Source: an uncultured Prevotellaceae bacterium (GTDB lineage Bacteria; Bacteroidota; Bacteroidia; Bacteroidales; Bacteroidaceae). Taken from it: DNA of 64,000 nt. Each line of letters starts with the position of its first letter. The stretch's first letter is position 1. The translations under genes were made by a program, and so were the position numbers. Shown one piece after another: positions 1 through 8,900 of this stretch. The notes beneath the pieces are model-generated. The model ran no database searches. It was not told the DNA's origin and worked only from the letters and a program-made list of their open reading frames with translations. The stretch lies in contig CACZVE010000007.1 of NCBI GenBank assembly GCA_902784565.1, forward strand, positions 1 to 64,000, read 5' to 3'.

Positions 1-3
1 TAG

Positions 4-34
4 TTGCTCATAATCAATAATTTGATTACTTTTG
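4..34 (+). promoter_or_regulatory. Bacteroidota-type promoter of ilvE
   Basis: TTG at 4-6 is followed after 20 bp by TACTTTTG at 27-34, matching the -33 / TAnnTTTG -7 pattern of the Bacteroidota housekeeping sigma factor. Transcription would start near 40-42, giving a leader of about 25 nt before the ilvE start at 68. Confidence 0.7.
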
Positions 35-67
35 CAAGCAGAATTGAAACTTTAACACAAAAGGATT

Positions 68-1084
68 ATGAAGAATTTAGACTGGGGTAGTCTGTCATTT
101 GGCTACATGAAGACCGACTACAACGTGCGTTGCTACTATCGCGACGGTAAATGGGGCGAGATCGAGGTCTGCTCCGACGAGTATCTGAACCTGCACATGG
201 CTGCTACCTGCCTGCACTACGGTCAGGAGGCATTCGAGGGCCTGAAAGCCTATCGCTGTCCCGACGGTAAGGTGCGTATCTTCCGCGTCGATGAGAATGC
301 AGCCCGTCTGCAATCGACCTGCCGCGGTATCATGATGCCTGAGGTCAGCACCGAGTTGTTCACAGAGATGGTGAAGAAGGTGGTGCGCCTGAACCAGGAG
401 TGGATTCCCACCTATGAGAGCGGTGCCACGCTCTACATCCGTCCGCTGCTCATCGGAACGAGTGCCCAGGTGGGTGTGCATCCCTCCAAGGAGTACTGTT
501 TCCTGATCTTCGTCACCCCCGTAGGTCCTTACTTCAAGGGAGGCTTCGCTGCTAATCCCTACGTGATTATCCGTGACTACGACCGTTCGGCTCCCCTCGG
601 TACTGGTAAGTATAAGGTAGGTGGTAACTACGCTGCCTCTCTGTTCGCCAACAACCTGGCTCACGAGAAGGGCTACGCCTGTGAGTTCTACCTCGATGCC
701 AAGGAGAAGAAATACATGGACGAGTGTGGTGCAGCCAATTTCTTCGGCATCAAGAACAACACCTATATTACCCCGAAGTCGTCCTCTATCCTGCCCTCCA
801 TTACCAATAAGAGCCTGATGCAGGTGGCAGAAGACCTCGGCATGAAGGTGGAGCGTCGCCCCATCCCCGAAGAGGAACTGGAGACCTTCGAGGAGGCAGG
901 TGCCTGCGGAACAGCCGCCGTCATCAGCCCCATCTCTTACATCGACGACCTCGACACCGGCAAGCGCTACTCCTTCGGTGAGAAGCCGGGCCCGATGTCG
1001 AAGAAACTCTTCGACACCCTCCGCGGCATCCAGTACGGCGAAATTGAAGACAAGCACGGTTGGACCACCGTCGTCATTGAGTAA
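68..1084 (+). CDS. ilvE: Branched-chain amino acid aminotransferase
   Basis: A 338-residue PLP-dependent class IV aminotransferase that exchanges amino groups between glutamate and the branched-chain 2-oxo acids, the last step of Leu, Ile and Val synthesis. The PLP lysine is probably K183 in GTGKYKVGGNYAAS, which resembles the BCAT form GxGxYKxGGNY rather than the shorter E. coli IlvE type. The later segment DECGAANFFGI is typical of the cofactor pocket. Length fits the BCAT family. It has its own promoter and opens a same-strand run of five genes reaching 5432. The gap to the next gene holds a heptanucleotide repeat array. Function is confident from family motifs. Confidence 0.95.
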   Translation: MKNLDWGSLSFGYMKTDYNVRCYYRDGKWGEIEVCSDEYLNLHMAATCLHYGQEAFEGLKAYRCPDGKVRIFRVDENAARLQSTCRGIMMPEVSTELFTEMVKKVVRLNQEWIPTYESGATLYIRPLLIGTSAQVGVHPSKEYCFLIFVTPVGPYFKGGFAANPYVIIRDYDRSAPLGTGKYKVGGNYAASLFANNLAHEKGYACEFYLDAKEKKYMDECGAANFFGIKNNTYITPKSSSILPSITNKSLMQVAEDLGMKVERRPIPEEELETFEEAGACGTAAVISPISYIDDLDTGKRYSFGEKPGPMSKKLFDTLRGIQYGEIEDKHGWTTVVIE

Positions 1085-1111
1085 ATTGAAAAATCTCTCA
1101 ATGATTCAATC

Positions 1112-1143
1112 AATTGTAAATTGTAAATTGTTAAATTGTAAAT
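1112..1143 (+). repeat. Heptanucleotide tandem array, AATTGTA type
   Basis: Four AATTGTA/AATTGTT units, one offset by an extra A, fill the end of the gap between the ilvE stop (1082-1084) and the next start (1150), ending 6 nt before ATG. The unit is essentially the same as in the array at 4284-4311. Confidence 0.8.
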
Positions 1144-1149
1144 ATCAAA

Positions 1150-1779
1150 ATGGGAACCAATCAATATTACAAGAACAAGGCTCTCGCTTGTCTGGAGGGC
1201 AAGTGGGCAAACGGTGCTATTGCCACGCTCATTTACTTACTCCTCAGTGTAGGTGTCAACTGGACCGTCACCACCCCTATGGGTAATAATATGACTATGA
1301 GTTACGGCACCTCTGCTATCTGGACGCTCATCTGTCTGCCTTTGAGTTGGGGTTTCGCCAACTATTTCCTCAGACTCATCCGCAATGAGGATCTCGGCTA
1401 CGGACATCTCTTCGACGGCTACAAGGATTTCGTTCGTGTCTTCCTGGCTGAATTCTGCATGGGAGTTCTCATCTGCATCGGCTTCTTGCTGCTGATTGTT
1501 CCTGGCATCATCCTCGCTGCAGGTTTCGTCATGACAGACTTCATCCTGAAGGACGACCCGGAGATTGACGCCCTCGACGCCATCAAGAAGAGTTGGAAGA
1601 TGACAGACGGTCACAAGGGAGAACTCATCGGGCTATTCTTAAGTTTCCTTGGCTGGATCATCCTGTCCACTTTGACGCTCGGTATCGGATTTCTCTTCTT
1701 GTATCCTTATATGCAAACAGCCTTGGCGCACGCCTATGAAGATCTGAAGGCCGAGAAACCAGAATTGTCAGAGATTTAA
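1150..1779 (+). CDS. DUF975-family integral membrane protein
   Basis: A 209-residue protein with several hydrophobic segments, near residues 24-43, 56-78, 95-130 and 160-195. The pattern, including the segment LLIVPGIILAAGFVMTDFIL, resembles the DUF975 (YciC/GlpM-like) membrane proteins, whose function is not established. A conserved acidic stretch (DDPEIDALDAIKKSW) lies between the third and fourth hydrophobic regions, as is usual for this family. It lies between ilvE and trmB on the same strand and its stop is 6 nt before trmB, so co-transcription is likely. The start at 1150 follows a heptad repeat array and has no Shine-Dalgarno sequence. Confidence 0.75.
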   Translation: MGTNQYYKNKALACLEGKWANGAIATLIYLLLSVGVNWTVTTPMGNNMTMSYGTSAIWTLICLPLSWGFANYFLRLIRNEDLGYGHLFDGYKDFVRVFLAEFCMGVLICIGFLLLIVPGIILAAGFVMTDFILKDDPEIDALDAIKKSWKMTDGHKGELIGLFLSFLGWIILSTLTLGIGFLFLYPYMQTALAHAYEDLKAEKPELSEI

Positions 1780-1785
1780 TAGCGC

Positions 1786-2547
1786 ATGGGCAAAGGCAAA
1801 CTGGCGAAGTTCGCCGACATGGAGACCTACGAGAACGTGTTCCAGTACCCTTATTCGGTAGTGGAACACGTGCCCTTTGAGATGCAGGGTCACTGGCACG
1901 AGCAGTATTTCCACAACCAAAATCCCATCGTGCTCGAACTGGGCTGCGGTAAGGGTGAATACACCGTGGAACTCGCCAAACTCTACCCCGACATCAACTT
2001 CATTGGCGTCGACATCAAGGGAGCCCGTATGTGGACGGGAGCCACCCAGGCCCTCCACGAAGGCCTGAAAAACGTGGCCTTCCTCCGCACCAACATCGAG
2101 ATCATCGAGCGTTTCTTCGCCGAGGACGAGGTACAGGAAATCTGGCTCACCTTCTCCGACCCGCAGATGAAGAACCCCCGCAAGCGTCTCACTTCGACCT
2201 ACTTCATGGCGCGCTACCGTAAGTTTCTCATCGATGGTGGCATCATCCACCTGAAGACCGACTCGAACTTCCTCTTTACCTATACCTCCTATATGGTAGA
2301 GAAGAACCACCTGCCCCTGCTATTCAAAACCGAGGATCTGTATCACTCAGGCGAAATCAGCCCTGAACTCCTCACCATTCAGACCTACTACGAATCCATG
2401 TGGATTGCCCGGGGCCTGAACATCAAGTACATGAAATGGCAACTGCCTCGCAACGGTGCTCTGACAGAGCCCGATATCGAGATCGAACTCGACGACTACC
2501 GCTCCTACCACCGTACGAAGCGCAGCAGCCTCGACAAAGCAAAATAA
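1786..2547 (+). CDS. trmB: tRNA (guanine-N7-)-methyltransferase
   Basis: A 253-residue SAM-dependent enzyme expected to methylate G46 in the variable loop of tRNAs. The SAM-binding motif I reads [15 protein letters not shown] near residues 46-60, followed by the acidic motif [12 protein letters not shown]. The substrate region reads [14 protein letters not shown] where proteobacterial TrmB has FPDPWPKKRHHKRR; such divergence is common in Bacteroidota homologues. It is tightly packed, 6 nt after the DUF975 gene and 7 nt before the LRR gene. Length is normal for the family. Confidence 0.9.
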   Translation: MGKGKLAKFADMETYENVFQYPYSVVEHVPFEMQGHWHEQYFHNQNPIVLELGCGKGEYTVELAKLYPDINFIGVDIKGARMWTGATQALHEGLKNVAFLRTNIEIIERFFAEDEVQEIWLTFSDPQMKNPRKRLTSTYFMARYRKFLIDGGIIHLKTDSNFLFTYTSYMVEKNHLPLLFKTEDLYHSGEISPELLTIQTYYESMWIARGLNIKYMKWQLPRNGALTEPDIEIELDDYRSYHRTKRSSLDKAK

Positions 2548-2554
2548 TAACGAT

Positions 2555-4285
2555 ATGAAAAGACTACTTTCCATCGCGCTGGCAGCACTACCCCTGTTTG
2601 CCTCCGCACAGATTTCAAAGAACGTGACGGTGGATTCCGTCGGACTGCTCTCGAAGCAGATCGAGAAAGAAGAGATGTTCAAAATCTCTGAGTTGAAGGT
2701 CAGCGGCCCGCTCAACAGCGCCGATGTCAAACTGCTCCAACAGATCGTGAACCGTTCAAAGGCCAACGAGAAGAAGGGCGAGTGCCTTGTCACCAGCATC
2801 GACCTCTCCGAAGCCGTCTTTACCGAGGGTAAGGAAGCCAAGCGCACCACCACACTCCCCAATGGACTCTTCGACGGTGCCAAGCAACTGCTAAGAGTCA
2901 CCCTGCCACGTGGCATCACCGCCATCAGCAAGAATTGCTTCAACGGTTGCGCATCACTGCCGGAGATCAACATCCCTGAGAGTGTCACTGCCATCGGCGA
3001 TCAGGCCTTTCAAGGCTGTGAGGCACTGGCCGTCATCACCATCCCACAGGCTGTCACCACCATCGGCGCAGAAGCATTCGAAAACTGCACGACCCTTAGC
3101 GCCATCGAGATCCCCGAGAACGTGACCGAACTCGGCAACCAGGCCTTCAACGGCTGTAAGGCCCTCGCCACCGCCGAGATCATCGGTAAGATCAAGAAAA
3201 TCGGCAATGCCACCTTCAAGGGCTGCGAGAGTCTCGTCACCGTGAGTCTGCCGGAGAGCGTGAAGTCCATTGGCAACGATGCTTTCCGCGACTGCAAGAG
3301 CATCCCCGCCCTCGACCTGCCCGAAGGCTGCGACGAGATTGGTAACTCCGCCTTTGAGGACTGCACCGCCCTCGGCTCCGTCGAGATGAGTTATGTCAGC
3401 AAGATTGGCAGCAATGCCTTCGAGGACTGCAAGAGCCTCGTGGGTGTCAGCTTCGACAAACTCTCGAAACTCGGCAGCGGTGCCTTCAAGAACTGCATCG
3501 CCCTTACCACCGTCACCATCCAGGGCAGCCTCGACGAGATCAATTCCAACACCTTCCTCGGCTGTACCACCCTCACTGCCGTCACTCTGCCTGCAACCAT
3601 CAAGACCATCGGCAGCAGTGCCTTCGAGAAGTGCCAGAGTCTGCCGGAGATAGAATTACCATCGACCCTGACAAAAATCGGTTCTGGTGCTTTCGAGGAC
3701 TGCAGCAGTCTGCGCGAGGCCATCATCCCCAATATGGTGAAAAGCATCGGCAGCAGCGCCTTCGAGGGCTGCTCGACACTTGACAGCGTCGCCATCAACG
3801 GAATGATACAGGAAATCGACAGCAAGACCTTCTACCGCTGTCATGCCCTGCGCAGCATCACCCTGCCCGCTACCGTGAAGAAGATTGGTACGAAGGCCTT
3901 CCAGGAGTGTACCTCCCTTCCAACCATCACCCTGCCCGCCGCCCTGACGGCCATCGGCGACGATGCCTTCGAGAAGTGCGCCTCGTTACGGAGCATTACG
4001 TTGCCCGTAGGCGTCAAGGAAATCGGTAGCGATGCCTTCATGGAATGTTCGATGCTCGCCAAGGCCGAACTCTCCGTGGCCTTGAAGAAGATCGGCGGCG
4101 AGGCATTCGCCAAGTGTCCGAGTCTGCGCGATGTCATCCTCAACTGCCCCACTCCGCCAGACATCTCGAAGAGTACCTTTAAGGATGTAGTCAGTTGCTC
4201 GTTCTGGTTGCCGAAGAACAGCAAGACCCTCTACATGGCCAACAAGGACTGGGTGAAGGTCTACGTACTGAAAGAAAAAGAATAA
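2555..4285 (+). CDS. BspA-like leucine-rich-repeat secreted protein
   Basis: A 576-residue protein with a signal peptide (residues 1-19, ending ASAQ) and about 18 consecutive 23-residue LRR_5 repeats from roughly residue 110 to 530. The unit pattern is L..I.LP..V..IG..AF..C.S, the BspA/TpLRR type found on surfaces of oral and gut Bacteroidota and spirochaetes, where some members bind host proteins or other bacteria. The tail carries no recognisable type IX sorting domain, lipobox or membrane anchor, so it may stay periplasmic or be released. The DNA repeats at a 69-bp period. Its stop codon lies in a heptad array that continues to the Mrp start. Ligand is unknown. Confidence 0.85.
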   Translation: MKRLLSIALAALPLFASAQISKNVTVDSVGLLSKQIEKEEMFKISELKVSGPLNSADVKLLQQIVNRSKANEKKGECLVTSIDLSEAVFTEGKEAKRTTTLPNGLFDGAKQLLRVTLPRGITAISKNCFNGCASLPEINIPESVTAIGDQAFQGCEALAVITIPQAVTTIGAEAFENCTTLSAIEIPENVTELGNQAFNGCKALATAEIIGKIKKIGNATFKGCESLVTVSLPESVKSIGNDAFRDCKSIPALDLPEGCDEIGNSAFEDCTALGSVEMSYVSKIGSNAFEDCKSLVGVSFDKLSKLGSGAFKNCIALTTVTIQGSLDEINSNTFLGCTTLTAVTLPATIKTIGSSAFEKCQSLPEIELPSTLTKIGSGAFEDCSSLREAIIPNMVKSIGSSAFEGCSTLDSVAINGMIQEIDSKTFYRCHALRSITLPATVKKIGTKAFQECTSLPTITLPAALTAIGDDAFEKCASLRSITLPVGVKEIGSDAFMECSMLAKAELSVALKKIGGEAFAKCPSLRDVILNCPTPPDISKSTFKDVVSCSFWLPKNSKTLYMANKDWVKVYVLKEKE

Positions 4286-4311
4286 ATTGTAAATTGTCAA
4301 ATTGTAAATTG
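4284..4311 (+). repeat. Heptanucleotide tandem array, AAATTGT type
   Basis: Four AAATTGT units, with one extra C after the second, begin inside the stop codon of the LRR gene (4283-4285) and end 2 nt before the Mrp ATG at 4314. The array therefore fills the whole intercistronic gap. Confidence 0.8.
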
Positions 4312-4313
4312 AC

Positions 4314-5432
4314 ATGACGCTCTATCCGCAACTGATCATGGATGCGCTGGCCACGGTGACGTATGCCGGCACGAAGAAGAGTCTCGTGGAGAGCGGGATG
4401 GTGTCCGACACCCCGTCGGTAGCCGCCCCGCAGACCGAAGGCGAGCCGTGGAAGGTCAAGGTCGTACTGGAATTCCCCCGTGATACCGATCCCTTCCTCC
4501 GTTCCACCGTCAAGGCCGCCGAAGCCGCCATCAAATACCACTGTGGGAAAGACATCGACGTCGAGATTGTCACCGAGTTCAAGTCCGCTCCAAGACCCCA
4601 GACCGAGGATCTCCTCCCCGGCGTGAAGAATATCATCGCCGTAAGCAGCGGCAAGGGTGGCGTCGGCAAGAGCACCGTCTCTGCCAACCTCGCCATCGCC
4701 CTGGCCCGCTTAGGCTATAAGGTAGGTCTGCTCGATACCGATATTTTCGGGCCTTCGATGCCCAAGATGTTCGATGTCGAGGACGAGCGTCCCTATGCCG
4801 TGAAGAAAGACGGACGCGACCTCATCTGTCCCATCGAGAAATACGGCGTGAAATTACTGAGCATCGGCTTTTTCGTCAGTCCCACCACCGCCACACTCTG
4901 GCGTGGTGGCATGGCCACGAGTGCCCTCAAACAACTTATCGCCGATGCCGACTGGGGCGAACTCGACTACTTCATCCTCGACACCCCGCCAGGCACCAGC
5001 GATATCCACCTGACGCTTCTCCAGACGCTCCCCATCACGGGTGCCGTCATCGTCTCGACCCCGCAGCAGGTGGCCCTCGCTGATGCCCGCAAAGGCATCG
5101 ACATGTACCGCAATGAGAAGGTGAACGTCCCCATCCTCGGCCTGATAGAGAATATGGCGTGGTTCACCCCCGCCGAACTGCCGGAGAACCGTTACTATAT
5201 CTTCGGACGCGAGGGCTGCAAACAACTCGCCCAGGAGATGAATGTCCCCCTGCTCGCCCAGATTCCTCTCGTGCAGAGCATCTGCGACAGTGGCGATGCC
5301 GGTACGCCCGCTGCACTGAGCAGTGACACTGCCACAGGCCTTGCCTTCATCAACCTGGCCCAGGCCGTCGTCACCGTTGTCAACCGCCGCAACAAGGAGC
5401 AGCCGCCCACCCACATCGTCGGTATGAAATAA
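4314..5432 (+). CDS. Mrp/ApbC-type ATP-binding iron-sulfur carrier
   Basis: A 372-residue P-loop ATPase of the Mrp/NBP35 family, which bind and transfer Fe-S clusters to apo-proteins in the cytosol. An N-terminal MIP18/DUF59-like region covers about residues 1-90. The deviant Walker A motif GKGGVGKST is at 113-121, and the segment DYFILDTPPGTSDIHLT is the family's switch/Walker B region. The C-terminal CxxC motif that bridges a cluster in many Mrp proteins is absent: the equivalent region reads NMAWFTPAELPENRYYIFG. This looks like a common Bacteroidota variant rather than a broken gene. It is the last gene before a strong hairpin terminator. Confidence 0.88.
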   Translation: MTLYPQLIMDALATVTYAGTKKSLVESGMVSDTPSVAAPQTEGEPWKVKVVLEFPRDTDPFLRSTVKAAEAAIKYHCGKDIDVEIVTEFKSAPRPQTEDLLPGVKNIIAVSSGKGGVGKSTVSANLAIALARLGYKVGLLDTDIFGPSMPKMFDVEDERPYAVKKDGRDLICPIEKYGVKLLSIGFFVSPTTATLWRGGMATSALKQLIADADWGELDYFILDTPPGTSDIHLTLLQTLPITGAVIVSTPQQVALADARKGIDMYRNEKVNVPILGLIENMAWFTPAELPENRYYIFGREGCKQLAQEMNVPLLAQIPLVQSICDSGDAGTPAALSSDTATGLAFINLAQAVVTVVNRRNKEQPPTHIVGMK

Positions 5433-5435
5433 CAA

Positions 5436-5463
5436 TAAAGCCCGCCAGTCGGCGGGCTTTATT
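5436..5463. terminator. Bidirectional hairpin terminator
   Basis: A near-perfect inverted repeat, AATAAAGCCCGCC then AGT then its complement, with A and T runs on both sides. It sits between the convergent Mrp and CDP-alcohol phosphatidyltransferase genes and can serve both strands. Confidence 0.9.
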
Positions 5464-6445
5464 ATGCGATATTATCTGCGATGCGACGGCAGAAGCCTTC
5501 GTGGCGGCGACGGACATACTCCGTCAGGAGTCCCATGGCGAAGACCTCGAAGATAAAGAATTCGACGGGGAGGTCGATCAGGCAGAAGAGGAACAGCCAG
5601 AAGGAACGGAAATTAAACGTGAGCAGGCCGTTCCAGAACATCAGCGCCAGTGACGAGCGGTGGATATCCTCTTGCACCGCCTGCGGCACCTGATCCATGC
5701 TACCAAACTTACTGCGCAGCACCGACAACAGGCGCTGGAACTGCGGCGTGACCTTCTCCTGCTTACGCGTATAGTCGATGTACGACTTCTGGAACCAGCG
5801 CACATAGCCAGGCGTCTCAGGCCCCATCCCGTCGTAGATCTCCTGCTGGCGCACGCTGTTGTCGAACTCACTGCCCTTCTCGCCTTTCAGGAAGAAGAGA
5901 TGCACCTGGATGTAGTAGTCGGCCAGACGCTGCTGCGAGGCGATGCCCTTGAAGCCCGACATGAGGCCGAGGACAAAGGCGATGATGCAAGCAATCCAGA
6001 CGTTCGTCGGCGTGTCGGCGATGCCGAGCCAGCCGAACTCCAGACTGTGGTAATGGTAGAAGCGCCACACAAAGGCCACATAGATGGGCGTGAACCACGT
6101 GAAGCCTGCCAGTCCGTCAAGGATGCGGCCCACACGGCTCTTCTTACCCGTCATGCGGGCCAACTGACCGTCGGTGCAGTCAAGGATGTCGGCAACCATC
6201 AGCAGGGCGATGGCGGCAAGGTTGTAGAGAATGCCGGCGGTACCCTCGTAATAGAAACTACCGTGGGCGAACAGCACGCAACTGCCTGCGCCGATAAACA
6301 TCGACAGGATGGTTACCGTATTGGGGTGGATATCGAAATAGTCGAAGCCTTTAGCACAATAGTAGCAGAGCGGACGAATGACATGGAAGTCGAGCCAGTC
6401 CTCCGTCTCTGCGGATTTCAGGGTCTGAAAGTATTTCTCATTCAT
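5462..6445 (-). CDS. CDP-alcohol phosphatidyltransferase family membrane protein
   Basis: A 327-residue multi-pass membrane protein starting at 6445 (MNEKYFQTLK), whose ATG overlaps the TGA of the permease gene by 4 nt, indicating translational coupling. Enzymes of this family transfer a phosphatidyl group from a CDP-linked donor to an alcohol such as glycerol phosphate, inositol or serine. The signature is readable as DCTDGQLAR, eight residues, GRILD, then GLAG. The canonical motif ends in a fourth aspartate, the proposed catalytic base, which is glycine here. The enzyme may use another base, have a different chemistry or be inactive. As the last gene of an efflux operon it may act on exported lipids; that is inference. 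Confidence 0.8.
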   Translation of the reverse strand: MNEKYFQTLKSAETEDWLDFHVIRPLCYYCAKGFDYFDIHPNTVTILSMFIGAGSCVLFAHGSFYYEGTAGILYNLAAIALLMVADILDCTDGQLARMTGKKSRVGRILDGLAGFTWFTPIYVAFVWRFYHYHSLEFGWLGIADTPTNVWIACIIAFVLGLMSGFKGIASQQRLADYYIQVHLFFLKGEKGSEFDNSVRQQEIYDGMGPETPGYVRWFQKSYIDYTRKQEKVTPQFQRLLSVLRSKFGSMDQVPQAVQEDIHRSSLALMFWNGLLTFNFRSFWLFLFCLIDLPVEFFIFEVFAMGLLTEYVRRRHEGFCRRIADNIA

Positions 6446-8862
6446 ATCTTTGATGTGTTTAATCGTTTGATACCAAGACGCACCTGACGCTTCTTGCGGA
6501 GGTAGTCGAGGCGCTCGCGGGCATGCTGGCGTGAGATATGCAGTTGGTGGCCATAGACAAGGCAGGTCGCAGCAAAGTAGGCAGCCGCCTGAATCCACAG
6601 ATAGCGCACCTCAGGGGCCACATCGCCGAGGGTGCCGCCCAGCGTGTTCATCCGCACGAAGGCACGGATGCCGAAGGTGCTGGGAAAGAGCCACGACACA
6701 CCCTGCCAGGCACCGGGGATGGCCGACTGCGGCCATGACACACCTGTGAGGAACAGCAGGGGCAGTGAGATGAACACCACGAGGAGCATCACGTTCTCAC
6801 GGTAGCGCACGAGGCACGACACCGTCATGCCGAAGAAGACACACGTCAGTACGTAGGGCACCATCAGCGCCAAGAGGTTCTGCCAGGTGGCCAGTTGCAG
6901 GAAATGAAAGAGGCGTGGCACCACCATCGTGAGGAAGGCACCCATGACGGCATAGACCATCAGGTAGCAGAGCGACTTACCCAGAACGATGCGCCCCACC
7001 CCACCGTAACACTTGTTGATAGGCACGAGGTCGCCGTAGCGGTTGCGCTCGCGGGCCGTGCCTGCTGCCAGTCCGATGCCCAGCACCAGCGTCTGTTGCA
7101 GGATAAGCATCAGCACGGCAGGGAGGATGGACGAGCCGTAGCCGCCCTGCGGATTGAAGATGGGCACATCCTCGAAGTCGAGCGGACGGGTGGTGATCTC
7201 GTCCTCGCGTGCAGTATAGTTGCCGGAAATCTTGGTCTGTATCTCGGCACCCATCGCCTGGGTCACGGCAACGGATGTCTGGTAGATGGCTTTATAGGCG
7301 AGCATCAGCGCCATGTCGCAATAGACACTGACGGTGGCCTGTTCCATGCGGTTCAGTCGAGTGGCAAAATCCTCGGGGATAAGGTAGATGCCCTTCACCA
7401 CCTGCCTGCTCACGAGCGACTGGGCATCGTCGAGGTCATTGGCATAATAGGCCACCCGCACATCGGCCGAGGCATCGCACATCCGGATGAACTGGCGCGA
7501 CTGCTGCGAGTGCGACAGGTCGACCACCGCCACTGGTACCTCATGCACCACCTCGTTGTTGTAGATCCACGAATAGAGCAGCGGATAGACCAGCGGTACG
7601 ATGACGCAGAAGATGAGCACGCCCTCGTCGCGGAAGACCTGCTTGACCTCCTGCCGCCACACGTAGGCAACATCCTCCAACCAATTATATATGTTATGGA
7701 ATATAGACATAGGTGAGCATGGCGTTTTTAATCTTACGGATGACGACCACGGCAACAGCGTGAAGGCGACGAGGGCCACGAGGTGGAACCATGCGTCGAC
7801 CAATGGGAAGCCGTTGAACACGGTGATCTGATAGAGCATATAGTAGTGGCGCAACGGGAAGAGCCACGTGAGCGCTTGTATCGGGGTGTCCATACCCATC
7901 ACAGGGAAAGCGGAGCCTGCCAGCGAGAAACTGAGCACTGCCCAGAGCGAACAGATACTCATCGACATACGCAACGAGGGCATCAGTCCGAAGGCAAAGA
8001 TGCCGAAGCCGATGGAGGCAAAGACCTCCAGGAGGGCCAACAGCACAATGCTGCCCCAGCCCCCGACATGCGGGAAATGGAGCACGTGATAGATATAGAA
8101 CTCATAGAAGAATATCAGCGTGAGGAACACCAGGGCCTGCGGCAGGAACTTGCCGAGGATGGCAACCACGATATTCCCGTCGGCCTTGGCAATCCACTCC
8201 TTGCTACGGCTGAATTTCAGTTCCATGCCGAGGGAATAGGCGGAGATGAGGAACATAAAGAGCATCATCACACCCGGCACGAAGACGGTGGAGAGGTAGA
8301 GGTTGTAGTTGGTCCAGGGATTGGCAATCTGGTGCAGGTCGATGCGGACGGGTTGCAGGAAGGCCTGTATCTGTTCGGGGGTATAGCCCTTGGCCCGCAT
8401 CGTGGCCTGTCCCACGGCAGCAGAACCGAGGTTGGAAATGGTCTTCAAGTCCTTCATCAGCAGTGCACCCGACATGATGGAGGCGAGGTTGTAATAATAG
8501 GAAACCTTGGGGCGACGCGAGGAGAGTAGAGCCTCGGTCGTACCCTTGGGGATGTAGAGGAAGGCGTAGATCTCATTGTCCTGAATGGCCTGACGCGCCT
8601 CGGCGATACTCGGATAACGGGCCACCACCTCAGAACTCTGGAAGGCGTCGAGACGACGGACGAGACTGCGCGAGGTGGAGGTATTGTCGAGGTCGACGAT
8701 GCCGACGGGCATATCCGTAGGCAGGCCGTCGTCCATCAGCGATGTGAAGAAGAACAGCGCCAGGAGTGGGAAGATGACCATACAGAAGCCGTAAATGGGA
8801 TTCTTCCACAGAATCTTACACTCGCGCTTCGCGATGACCCAGATATTCCGAAGATGCCTCAC
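6442..8862 (-). CDS. ABC-2 type permease, two domains in one frame (probable frameshift fusion)
   Basis: Reads as 806 residues from a GTG at 8862. Two similar ABC-2 permease halves follow each other, each with an N-terminal TM, a large periplasmic domain (residues about 45-180 and 430-570) and a C-terminal TM cluster, as in YhhJ/YbhR exporters. Near 7751 the first half leaves its expected frame: the next frame continues with VVVIRKIKNAMLTYVYIP and a TAA at 7694-7696, a normal permease C-terminus. The second half has its own ATG at 7710 (MSIFHNIYNW). The likely ancestral state is two genes, 8862-7694 and 7710-6442, overlapping by 17 nt, joined by loss of one base. No ATPase gene is present nearby. 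Confidence 0.85.
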   Translation of the reverse strand: MRHLRNIWVIAKRECKILWKNPIYGFCMVIFPLLALFFFTSLMDDGLPTDMPVGIVDLDNTSTSRSLVRRLDAFQSSEVVARYPSIAEARQAIQDNEIYAFLYIPKGTTEALLSSRRPKVSYYYNLASIMSGALLMKDLKTISNLGSAAVGQATMRAKGYTPEQIQAFLQPVRIDLHQIANPWTNYNLYLSTVFVPGVMMLFMFLISAYSLGMELKFSRSKEWIAKADGNIVVAILGKFLPQALVFLTLIFFYEFYIYHVLHFPHVGGWGSIVLLALLEVFASIGFGIFAFGLMPSLRMSMSICSLWAVLSFSLAGSAFPVMGMDTPIQALTWLFPLRHYYMLYQITVFNGFPLVDAWFHLVALVAFTLLPWSSSVRLKTPCSPMSIFHNIYNWLEDVAYVWRQEVKQVFRDEGVLIFCVIVPLVYPLLYSWIYNNEVVHEVPVAVVDLSHSQQSRQFIRMCDASADVRVAYYANDLDDAQSLVSRQVVKGIYLIPEDFATRLNRMEQATVSVYCDMALMLAYKAIYQTSVAVTQAMGAEIQTKISGNYTAREDEITTRPLDFEDVPIFNPQGGYGSSILPAVLMLILQQTLVLGIGLAAGTARERNRYGDLVPINKCYGGVGRIVLGKSLCYLMVYAVMGAFLTMVVPRLFHFLQLATWQNLLALMVPYVLTCVFFGMTVSCLVRYRENVMLLVVFISLPLLFLTGVSWPQSAIPGAWQGVSWLFPSTFGIRAFVRMNTLGGTLGDVAPEVRYLWIQAAAYFAATCLVYGHQLHISRQHARERLDYLRKKRQVRLGIKRLNTSKI

Positions 8863-8865
8863 CGT

Positions 8866-8900
8866 TCACTTATCACTTTTCACTTCTCACTTTTCACTTC
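8866..8900 (-). repeat. Heptanucleotide tandem array, TCACTTT/TCACTTC type
   Basis: Five units in exact 7-bp register (TCACTTA, TCACTTT, TCACTTC, TCACTTT, TCACTTC on the + strand). In the sense of the operon it supplies the final codon region and TGA stop of the HlyD gene (8894-8896) and ends 3 nt before the permease GTG start. Confidence 0.9.

Noticed and set aside
2840..4150. Regular 69-bp repeats resembling a CRISPR-like array
   Set aside because: They encode the 23-residue leucine-rich repeats in one open frame; there are no identical repeats with unique spacers.
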